7,393 bases of DNA, from the NCBI GenBank assembly GCA_002452315.1, contig DKFH01000143.1, forward strand, positions 1 to 7,393. Direction: 5' to 3'. Both the position numbers and the translations under genes were made by a program. This stretch comes from Anaerolineaceae bacterium UBA6801. GTDB lineage: Bacteria; Chloroflexota; Anaerolineae; Anaerolineales; Anaerolineaceae. Positions 1-5,395 of the stretch are shown here, piece after piece; position 1 is the first letter of the stretch; each line of letters opens with the position of its first letter. The notes beneath the pieces were generated by a model. The model was not told the DNA's origin. It saw only the letters and a list, made by a program, of their open reading frames with translations, and made no database searches.

Positions 1-125
1 AAGTTCAGGTTTTTTCAGTAGAGTCTTTAATTATATATGAAAATTTCAGAATGAGGGAATTATTTTGAGATGATGATCAATCTGCAGCGAGATTGCACCC
101 TCCAGAGGTTGATATACCAATTAAA

Positions 126-140
126 CCTGGATCTCCCAGG
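126..140 (-). terminator. weak terminator-like hairpin after the M20 gene
   Basis: Read on the minus strand, this is a perfect 5-bp GC-rich stem (CCTGG / CCAGG, 5-nt loop) followed by TTTAATT. It lies about 36 nt beyond the M20 stop codon, where the four-gene operon would end. The stem is short and the T-tract is interrupted, so this is only a candidate. The rest of 1-175 is AT-rich at its left end and shows no gene. Confidence 0.3.
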
Positions 141-175
141 GGGTAGTTCGCACCCGCAATGATGCAACCGGAAAG

Positions 176-1363
176 CTACCGGGCTAAAGGGTTTTGCGCC
201 AGCACTCGCAATGCCCCCTGCGCCATGATCGCCACAGCAAAGGGCAGGCAGGCTTCATCCACGTCAAATTTTGGGTGATGATGCCCGTAATCCAGGCCCC
301 GCTGCGGGTTGGCCGAGCCCACCATCATAAAGCAGCCGGGTGCCTTCTGCATCATCAGCGAGAAATCCTCGCCGCCCATCGTCTGGAAATTGGTATCAAT
401 CTGCGCCCCAGGGTCAATTTCACGGGCTGTCTCGGCCATCACAGCCGCCAAAGCCGGGTCGTTGATCACCGGTTCAGTCACCTTGATCAGGTCAATCTCG
501 GCCTGGCAGCCTAGGGCGCCGGCCACCTCATCAATGATGGTGCAAAAGCGCTTTTTGACCATGGCCATCACCTCGGGCCTGAAGGCACGCAGCGTCCCGG
601 TCAATAAAGCCTCCTGTGGGATGATGTTGTTGGCCGTACCGGCTTCAACCTGGCAGACAGAGACCACCGCACTCTCGCGCGGGTCGGTATTGCGTGCAAC
701 GATCGACTGCAACGCGGTCACGATGTGCGCCGCTGCCAAAATCGGGTCCTGGGTCACATGCGGTTGGGCCCCGTGCCCGCCCTTGCCCTTCACTTTAACG
801 GTGAAGATCTCTGCCCCGGCCATGGAAGGCCCGGGCGTCAGGCCGTACCAGCCCACCGGGCGTTCATTCCACACGTGAATGCCCATCACATAATCCGGTT
901 TGGGGTTCTCCAGGGCGCCCTCGGCAATCATGCGGGCTGCGCCGCCGTCCAGCTCTTCGGCCGGCTGGAAGATAAACTTGATCGTCCCCGGCAGCGTCTC
1001 CCGTTGTGCGGCCAGCAGCTTGGCCACGCTCAAGCCCACTGCCGTGTGACAGTCATGGCCGCAGGCATGCATCCGCCCCGGGATCTCCGAGGCATAGTCC
1101 GCGCCCGTCTCCTCCTGGATCGGCAGCGCATCCATATCAAAGCGCAGCACGAGCACAGGCGTCTCAGCCGCTCCGCTCAGCATACCGATCACGCCGGTCT
1201 CCCCAACCCCGGTGGTGACGTCCATGCCCAATCCGCGCAGCTCGTCGGCCACGATCTGGGCGGTGCGAAACTCGTTAAACGCCAGCTCAGGGTGCCGGTG
1301 TAAATCGCGCCGTCTCTGGATGGTCTCATTTTGCAGTTTTAGGGCTTGTTCGTAAAGTGTCAT
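176..1363 (-). CDS. M20D family metallo-amidohydrolase (hippurate / N-acyl amino acid hydrolase type)
   Basis: A 395-residue cytosolic amidohydrolase of the M20D (AmhX / hippurate hydrolase / N-acetyl-cysteine deacetylase) group, expected to cleave an N-acyl group from an amino acid or small conjugate. Visible in the protein are the N-terminal LHRHPELAF motif (21-29), the metal-binding MHACGHDCH (98-106, with Cys101 and His103), the PAEE glutamates (136-137), GIHVW with His163, the lid/dimerisation domain at about 180-300 with GGHGAQPH (195-202), then MGGEDF (329-334) and the distal metal-site histidines in YGHHHP (359-364). Length is normal for the family and all expected metal ligands are present, so it should be active. 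The ATG overlaps the stop of the upstream PIG-L gene (TAATG on the minus strand), with AGGA about 10 nt before it, indicating translational coupling. Exact substrate cannot be read from sequence; M20D members range over hippurate, indole-acetyl amino acids, N-acetylcysteine and diaminopimelate derivatives. Confidence 0.93.
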   Translation of the reverse strand: MTLYEQALKLQNETIQRRRDLHRHPELAFNEFRTAQIVADELRGLGMDVTTGVGETGVIGMLSGAAETPVLVLRFDMDALPIQEETGADYASEIPGRMHACGHDCHTAVGLSVAKLLAAQRETLPGTIKFIFQPAEELDGGAARMIAEGALENPKPDYVMGIHVWNERPVGWYGLTPGPSMAGAEIFTVKVKGKGGHGAQPHVTQDPILAAAHIVTALQSIVARNTDPRESAVVSVCQVEAGTANNIIPQEALLTGTLRAFRPEVMAMVKKRFCTIIDEVAGALGCQAEIDLIKVTEPVINDPALAAVMAETAREIDPGAQIDTNFQTMGGEDFSLMMQKAPGCFMMVGSANPQRGLDYGHHHPKFDVDEACLPFAVAIMAQGALRVLAQNPLAR

Positions 1364-2088
1364 TATGTTTTCTTCCTGAATATGATCCGCCGAAAATGTT
1401 CTTCAACCTTGAAATTTTCATCTTTGCCGTTGTTCAAGCGTTCCAGCATGCGCTTCTCAAACGCCCGCGGGTCACCGATTTGGGAGGCGTGTAATTTCAA
1501 CGCCCCCAGCTTAGTGGGCCAGTTTTCAGTCACATCCAGTCTGACATCCGGTGCATTGGTCAGGCTCATCCACACCTCTTCCACCTCGTGGGGCTCGTAG
1601 CCCTCGGCCAGCAGCTCCGGGAAGAAGAAGCGGTTGCCTGCTGCCGGGAAAATGGCATCGATCACCACCTGGCCGGCGTTGCGGTGGTCGGGGTGGTTGA
1701 TATACTGCTGGCTCGGGAACAGGTTGCCAGGGTCACAGGTCACCAGGATGTGCGGCCGGTACTTGCGGATAAAGCGTACAACGGCCTTGCGCATATCCAG
1801 GTCTGGGATCAGGTAGCCATCTTCATAATCCAAAAAGTCGATCGATGTCACCCCCAGGAACTTTGCTGCCGCAATTTGCTCCTCCATCCGAACCCGTTTG
1901 ATCTCATCTGCGCTCAGCGTAGGGTCCTCAGCGCCCTTATCCCCCCTGGTCAGCAGCACATACCGCAAGCGGTGCCCCATTTTGATCCAGCGGGCAATCG
2001 TGCCGCCCAAAAAAAATTCCGGGTCATCCGGATGGGCTAAAATGACAAGAATATCTTTGGGGGTGGCCCAGTTTTCTACCGTTTCCAT
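1363..2088 (-). CDS. PIG-L family N-acetyl-sugar/amide deacetylase
   Basis: A LmbE/PIG-L superfamily zinc-dependent deacetylase of 241 residues. Numbering from the ATG at 2088, the first zinc motif AHPDDPEF is at 18-25 (His19, Asp21 and Asp22 supply ligand and general base) and the second, NHPDHRNAG, is at 131-139 with the third histidine ligand. GGT (28-30) and TRGDKG (47-52) fit the Rossmann-like fold. Characterised relatives deacetylate GlcNAc-inositol, GlcNAc-malate (BshB) or chitooligosaccharides, or cleave mycothiol S-conjugates (Mca). The substrate here is unknown. A TTG at 2106 would add six residues, but AAGGA at 2099-2103 sits 10 nt before the ATG and would fall inside that extension, so the ATG is preferred. 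The stop codon shares one base with the M20D start, so the two are probably translated together and may act in sequence. No signal peptide or membrane segment is visible. Confidence 0.92.
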   Translation of the reverse strand: METVENWATPKDILVILAHPDDPEFFLGGTIARWIKMGHRLRYVLLTRGDKGAEDPTLSADEIKRVRMEEQIAAAKFLGVTSIDFLDYEDGYLIPDLDMRKAVVRFIRKYRPHILVTCDPGNLFPSQQYINHPDHRNAGQVVIDAIFPAAGNRFFFPELLAEGYEPHEVEEVWMSLTNAPDVRLDVTENWPTKLGALKLHASQIGDPRAFEKRMLERLNNGKDENFKVEEHFRRIIFRKKT

Positions 2089-2098
2089 TATGTGTTGA

Positions 2099-2103
2099 TC
2101 CTT
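2099..2103 (-). promoter_or_regulatory. Shine-Dalgarno deciding the PIG-L start
   Basis: AAGGA on the minus strand lies 10 nt before the ATG at 2088. It overlaps codons that would be translated from the alternative TTG at 2106, which favours the ATG. Confidence 0.5.
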
Positions 2104-2119
2104 CAATGTAGAAATTAAC

Positions 2120-3127
2120 TTAATTTTTCCCGCCCCTTGGCCTTCTAGATTTGCGACCTCGCCGGCGCTTTGAGCCGGAGCGTGATGGCTTGCTATGCGA
2201 TGGCTGCGAACCCCGGTCTATGACCTGGTCTTCAGGCCGGCTGACAACGACCTCGGTTTTAGGTTCTTCCATTTCCAGGGGTTCGACCTCTTCGCCGTTG
2301 GCAATGCGCTCTGCCCGGTCTAAATCCTCTTTTGAGAACTGGCGCGGGCCGATGTTAGGGATATCCACAATCAAGGCCTGACGCATGGGCAAAATCTGCA
2401 CCACCCGCCCCTCGCCCATCGGCGTGATCACTTTCCGCTTGCGTTTGGGCAACGTCTTGATCGCCTCAACATACTGGTCGTATTCATACTCCAAACAGCA
2501 GCGCAAGCGCCCGCACATGCCGGTGATCTCGGAAGGTGTCAGCGAAATATCCTGTGTTTTGGCCATGCGAATGGAGATCGACGAAAATTCCGTCAGGAAC
2601 TTAGAGCAGCACCGCAACTCCTGGCCGCACGCACCCATGCCTTTGATCAGTTTGGCAGCGTCGCGCGGCCCGATCTGACGCAGGTCGACATCCACATCCT
2701 TGACCATGCGCTTAATATCCTGCTGCAAGCGCTTGGCGTTAACGTTAACCGACGCTTCGGTGTTAATGAGCACAAACAGCCGATCGCCATCCAGTGAATA
2801 CTCCGCCGAGAGGACTTTGACTGCGCTCAACCCTTGTTCGGCCAGGTGGGTGCGGATCTGCTCGATGATTTCCTCTTCCTTGATGAGGAGCGCTTTTCTT
2901 TGCAGCAAGTCCTGGGGTGTAGCCGGCCGTTCTACGGTCTTAAATCCGTTCAGATCCAGCTCGTCCACCTCCAGGTTGACCTGGGTGATATTGGCCAGTT
3001 GGAGGCCGCGGCTGGTACGCACGACAACCGGGTCACCCGGCTTGAGGTCCGGGTAACGGGAGGCATCAAAATAGTAATTTTTGCCTACCGGTTCGAATTG
3101 AACACCAATAATGTAACGTTGACTCAT
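2120..3127 (-). CDS. PSP1 / RicT (YaaT)-like iron-sulfur protein
   Basis: A 335-residue protein with the PSP1 domain of the RicT/YaaT ('stage 0 sporulation protein') family. In Bacillus, RicT with RicA and RicF forms an Fe-S complex that promotes RNase Y-dependent mRNA maturation; in other phyla the role is poorly known. The cysteine signature is intact: GACGQELRCC (166-174; Cys167, 173, 174) and GMCGRLRCCLEYE (203-215; Cys205, 210, 211), the residues that hold clusters in RicT. The N-terminal VGVQF-like start and the Asp/Gly-rich PSP1 core precede them. After about residue 276 comes an acidic stretch (EEVEPLEMEEP), then a very basic tail (RRRGRKSRRPRGG, 321-333), making it about 60 residues longer than Bacillus YaaT; such a tail may contact RNA or acidic partners. 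It lies 43 bp after mrp and has its own promoter-like -10 element directly before the ATG, with no Shine-Dalgarno. Confidence 0.9.
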   Translation of the reverse strand: MSQRYIIGVQFEPVGKNYYFDASRYPDLKPGDPVVVRTSRGLQLANITQVNLEVDELDLNGFKTVERPATPQDLLQRKALLIKEEEIIEQIRTHLAEQGLSAVKVLSAEYSLDGDRLFVLINTEASVNVNAKRLQQDIKRMVKDVDVDLRQIGPRDAAKLIKGMGACGQELRCCSKFLTEFSSISIRMAKTQDISLTPSEITGMCGRLRCCLEYEYDQYVEAIKTLPKRKRKVITPMGEGRVVQILPMRQALIVDIPNIGPRQFSKEDLDRAERIANGEEVEPLEMEEPKTEVVVSRPEDQVIDRGSQPSHSKPSRSGSKRRRGRKSRRPRGGKN

Positions 3128-3135
3128 AATTCTTA

Positions 3136-3144
3136 ATTATAACA
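3136..3144 (-). promoter_or_regulatory. extended -10 promoter for the PSP1 gene, probably leaderless
   Basis: The minus strand reads TGT-TATAAT, a perfect extended -10 element. Only 8 nt (TAAGAATT) separate it from the ATG at 3127, so a start 7-9 nt downstream of the -10 would begin transcription at or within 2 nt of the start codon. No recognisable -35 stands 17 bp upstream (AACCAC), as expected for extended -10 promoters. No Shine-Dalgarno is present. Confidence 0.55.
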
Positions 3145-3170
3145 CACGGGGTTTAGCGGTGGTTTCCGCC

Positions 3171-4211
3171 TTAGCCCAAGTCGATCATGCTCATACGGGC
3201 GGCCACCGAGGTTGCCAACCCCATCAGCACCTGCGCGCTGGCTGACTCAGGATCGCTGATCACCACAGGTGCGCCCTGGTCACCGCCCTCACGCACGGCT
3301 TCCTCAATGGGGATATTCCCCAGCAGGGGAGCGCCCGCCAAACCGGCCAGTTGCTCACCCCCGCCTTCGCCAAACAAACGCCGTAGTGAGCCATCCGGCA
3401 TACGCAAATAGCTCATATTCTCCACCACACCGAGGATCGGCACATCCATCTTCTTGAACATGGAAACCGCCCGGGCAGCATCATCATAGGACACCTGCTG
3501 CGGTGTGGTGACAATCACGCCACCGCTCAAGGGCACCGTCTGAACCAGTGAAAGCTGCACGTCGCCGGTTCCCGGCGGCAGGTCGATGATCAGGTAGTCC
3601 AGCTCACCCCAATCCACATCCTGCAGGAATTGCTGGATGGCAGAATGAAGCATCGGCCCGCGCCAGATCAGGGGCTGCCCCTGGCTGACCATAAAACCGA
3701 TCGACATCACTTTCACGCCATACGCTTCTGCAGGTTGAATACCTTTGCCTTGCGGAGTGGGCGGCAGGGCGTGCACACCCATCATCATGGGTACATTCGG
3801 TCCATAAATATCCGCATCCAGCAGTCCAACCTTTGCGCCGCACCCCGCCAGGGCCACAGCCAAATTGACCGCCACCGTGGATTTTCCAACCCCGCCCTTG
3901 CCAGAACCCACCGCGATGATGTTCTTGATCGGTAAATCCCTGATCTTCTTATCCTCAGGCACCCGGGCGCCCATGGTCACATCCACCGAGTCAACCTCGT
4001 CCAGCGCTAAAAGGGCCTGTTCAACATCCCTCTGGATTTGCTGACGCAGCGGGCACGCCGGTGTGGTCAGTTCCACGGTCAGGGCAACCTTTGAACCATC
4101 GATCCTGATATCTTTGATCATTTTTAATGAAACCAGGTCTCGCCGCAATTCGGGGTCCATCACCTGGCTAAGTGCGTTGAGAACGTCTTTTTCAGTCACA
4201 ATAGAACTCAT
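3171..4211 (-). CDS. Mrp/ApbC (NBP35-type) P-loop ATPase with N-terminal MIP18/DUF59 domain
   Basis: A 346-residue member of the Mrp/ApbC/Nbp35 family, soluble ATPases that bind and deliver Fe-S clusters to apoproteins. Residues 1-80 form the MIP18 (DUF59) domain with the conserved TTPACPL (49-55, Cys53). The ATPase domain starts at about 95 with the deviant Walker A GSGKGGVGKST (102-112), then DADIYGPNVP (132-141), WRGPM (183-187), and the Walker B/switch DYLIIDLPPGTGD (205-217). Oddly, after VVENMSY (262-268), where E. coli Mrp and most ApbC carry the CxxC that bridges a cluster between subunits, the sequence is LRMPDG with no cysteine; the whole protein has only Cys53 and Cys124. Cys-less members (chloroplast HCF101-like and cyanobacterial forms) exist, so this is a subfamily trait rather than decay. 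AGGA lies 7 nt before the ATG. It is the first gene of the likely operon with the PSP1, PIG-L and M20D genes. Confidence 0.92.
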   Translation of the reverse strand: MSSIVTEKDVLNALSQVMDPELRRDLVSLKMIKDIRIDGSKVALTVELTTPACPLRQQIQRDVEQALLALDEVDSVDVTMGARVPEDKKIRDLPIKNIIAVGSGKGGVGKSTVAVNLAVALAGCGAKVGLLDADIYGPNVPMMMGVHALPPTPQGKGIQPAEAYGVKVMSIGFMVSQGQPLIWRGPMLHSAIQQFLQDVDWGELDYLIIDLPPGTGDVQLSLVQTVPLSGGVIVTTPQQVSYDDAARAVSMFKKMDVPILGVVENMSYLRMPDGSLRRLFGEGGGEQLAGLAGAPLLGNIPIEEAVREGGDQGAPVVISDPESASAQVLMGLATSVAARMSMIDLG

Positions 4212-4244
4212 TTTTCCATCCTGCTCACAATAGCTCTAATCCAA

Positions 4245-4314
4245 CCAGCCGTACCTAACTGAATTATTAAACATACGGGTGAACACTGCAATAGCACTCA
4301 CCATTAACGGCTGG
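4245..4314 (-). repeat. nested inverted repeats in the mrp upstream region (candidate structured leader)
   Basis: An 8-bp perfect inverted repeat (CCAGCCGT at 4245-4252, ACGGCTGG at 4307-4314) encloses a second one (GGTGA at 4278-4282, TCACC at 4298-4302). On the minus strand, inside the inner pair, TGC-TATT-GCA (4296-4287) makes an apical stem-loop. If transcription starts at the promoter proposed at 4335-4363, all of it lies in the mrp 5' leader, ending about 33 nt before the ATG. It matches no RNA family that I recognise. A DNA operator role is the alternative. Confidence 0.4.
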
Positions 4315-4334
4315 CACAATTAAACACGGGTTCC

Positions 4335-4363
4335 ATTTTACCCACTCATAATAAAAAAACCAA
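4335..4363 (-). promoter_or_regulatory. candidate sigma70-type promoter for the mrp operon
   Basis: On the minus strand TTGGTT (4363-4358) and TAAAAT (4340-4335) are separated by 17 bp. The -10 matches the consensus at five of six positions and the -35 at three. The predicted start near 4328 gives a leader of about 115 nt. A competing AT-rich -10-like stretch (TAATAAT) lies closer to the gene near 4264-4270. Confidence 0.35.
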
Positions 4364-4377
4364 TTAATGCTGGTTTT
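4356..4377 (-). terminator. A/T-flanked hairpin, possible terminator
   Basis: AAAACCA (4356-4362) and TGGTTTT (4371-4377) form a 7-bp stem with an 8-nt loop. On the minus strand the 3' arm runs into an uninterrupted T-tract, giving the layout of a weak intrinsic terminator. It could stop antisense transcription that runs through the SDR gene from glmS before it enters mrp. The stem is AT-rich, and it overlaps the candidate mrp -35, so the assignment is tentative. Confidence 0.3.
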
Positions 4378-4465
4378 GGCCCCAAGAAAACAAATTCATC
4401 CACCAGACCAAAACTCGCGGGTCAGACCCCAACAGTATACAAAACCCCTGGGCTCGCCCAACTTC

Positions 4466-4474
4466 TGGTAGAAT
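4466..4474 (+). promoter_or_regulatory. extended -10 promoter of the SDR gene
   Basis: TGG-TAGAAT is an extended -10 element with five of six hexamer matches. No good -35 stands 17 bp upstream. The predicted transcription start near 4481 gives a leader of about 22 nt before the ATG at 4503. It contains most of the ATG at 4473, which therefore cannot be the start for transcripts from this promoter. Confidence 0.5.
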
Positions 4475-4494
4475 GAAACCAATCAAAACAGAAA

Positions 4495-4499
4495 GAGGG
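4495..4499 (+). promoter_or_regulatory. Shine-Dalgarno deciding the SDR start
   Basis: GAGGG within AAAGAGGGTG lies immediately upstream of the ATG at 4503. Spacing is short (3 nt after the GAGGG), but it is the only purine-rich site near either candidate start. Confidence 0.5.
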
Positions 4500-4502
4500 T
4501 GT

Positions 4503-5375
4503 ATGAAACAAGACCACACCGATTTAACAGGAAAAACGTGTCTGATCAGCGGCAGCAGCCGGGGAATTGGCTTTGAAACCGCGATGGAATTGGCGCGCAG
4601 GGGCGCCCACGTGATCATCACCAGCCATAACCAGGAACGCGCCCAGGCCGCTTATGACCGCATCAACGCCGAATTCGGAACGGAGCGTGCCCGCTACTAC
4701 CTCGCCAATTATGCCTCCCAAGACGAGGTCAAGCAGTTGGCCGGGAACATTCAGCACGATTACGATCAGCTTGATATTCTGATCAACAACGTTGGCGGCT
4801 GGTTCCGCAAATTTCAACCCAGCCCGGATGGCATTGAAATGACCTTTGCGCTCAACCACTTGAGTTACTATCTTCTGACCGGTTATTTACTGCCGTTATT
4901 ACAAAAAAGTCCATCGCCACGCATCATCAACGTGTCCTCTAACGCCCACTTTCAGGCTAAGGGCATCCAGTTCGATGATATTCAATTTCAAAACAACTAC
5001 AACACCTTTGGGGTTTATGCCCATTCCAAGCTGGCCAATGTCCTGTTCACCTATGAATTGGCCAGGCGGCTCTCTGGCACGGGCCTGACGGTCAACGCGC
5101 TTCACCCTGGCTTTGTAAAATCAGAACTGTACCGCAATTTCGGCGTGTTCACGCCGCTGGTTAAATTGAGCGCAACGATGTTCGGAAAAAGCACAGTTGA
5201 GGGTGCACAAACCTCGATTTACCTGGCTAGCGCGCCGGAAGTGGCCGGGGTTACCGGAAAATATTTCAGCGAATGTGAACCAAAAGAATCCTCCCCCGCG
5301 TCCTACGATCAATCACAGGCTGAACGCCTGTGGGCGCTCTCAGAGGAAATGACCGGGTTTAAATACCCGCTTTAA
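4503..5375 (+). CDS. short-chain dehydrogenase/reductase, retinol-dehydrogenase-like
   Basis: A 290-residue classical SDR, a soluble NAD(P)-dependent oxidoreductase. The Rossmann motif GSSRGIG is at 17-23, followed by NNVGG at 95-99 (the NNAG equivalent), the catalytic-tetrad Asn118 in ALNHL, serines in NVSS (143-146), and YAHSK with Tyr172 and Lys176. HPGFVKSEL (201-209) follows the active site. The layout YxxSKLANVLFTYELARRL is typical of the retinol dehydrogenase/WW-domain-oxidoreductase-like SDRs. These are often annotated as retinol dehydrogenase in bacteria, though the true substrate is unknown. An ATG at 4473 would add ten residues, but the promoter -10 overlaps it and the Shine-Dalgarno precedes 4503. 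The gene stands alone on the plus strand, divergent from mrp and convergent with glmS, with only 20 bp between their stop codons. All catalytic residues are present. Confidence 0.92.
   Translation: MKQDHTDLTGKTCLISGSSRGIGFETAMELARRGAHVIITSHNQERAQAAYDRINAEFGTERARYYLANYASQDEVKQLAGNIQHDYDQLDILINNVGGWFRKFQPSPDGIEMTFALNHLSYYLLTGYLLPLLQKSPSPRIINVSSNAHFQAKGIQFDDIQFQNNYNTFGVYAHSKLANVLFTYELARRLSGTGLTVNALHPGFVKSELYRNFGVFTPLVKLSATMFGKSTVEGAQTSIYLASAPEVAGVTGKYFSECEPKESSPASYDQSQAERLWALSEEMTGFKYPL
5354..5373 (+). terminator. weak hairpin overlapping the SDR stop codon
   Basis: CGGGT (5354-5358) and ACCCG (5365-5369) form a 5-bp stem around TTAAAT, followed by CTTT. It overlaps the SDR stop codon and lies just before the convergent glmS end. 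It is too weak to be confident of; the 20-bp gap holds nothing better. Confidence 0.25.
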
Positions 5376-5395
5376 GCGATAGCCCAGCCCTGTGC

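Noticed and set aside
78..95. CAATCT-GCAGCG-AGATTG inverted repeat
   Set aside because: The 6-bp stem has no T-tract on either strand and no gene close enough to give it a role. It is likely to be chance.
725..1303. 192-residue plus-strand open frame
   Set aside because: It lies wholly antisense to the M20D gene with intact catalytic motifs. Its translation is His/Arg/Gln-rich with no recognisable domain, and it has no Shine-Dalgarno.
3150..3170. GCGG/CCGC hairpin between mrp and PSP1 as a terminator
   Set aside because: The stem is only 4 bp and is followed by TAAACC rather than a T-tract. The genes are probably still co-transcribed.
4473..4502. Upstream ATG adding ten residues to the SDR
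   Set aside because: It overlaps the extended -10 element and lacks a Shine-Dalgarno, while the ATG at 4503 has one directly upstream.
4364..4621. 85-residue minus-strand open frame across the SDR start
   Set aside because: It overlaps the SDR promoter and N-terminal Rossmann motif on the opposite strand. Its translation has no recognisable features.
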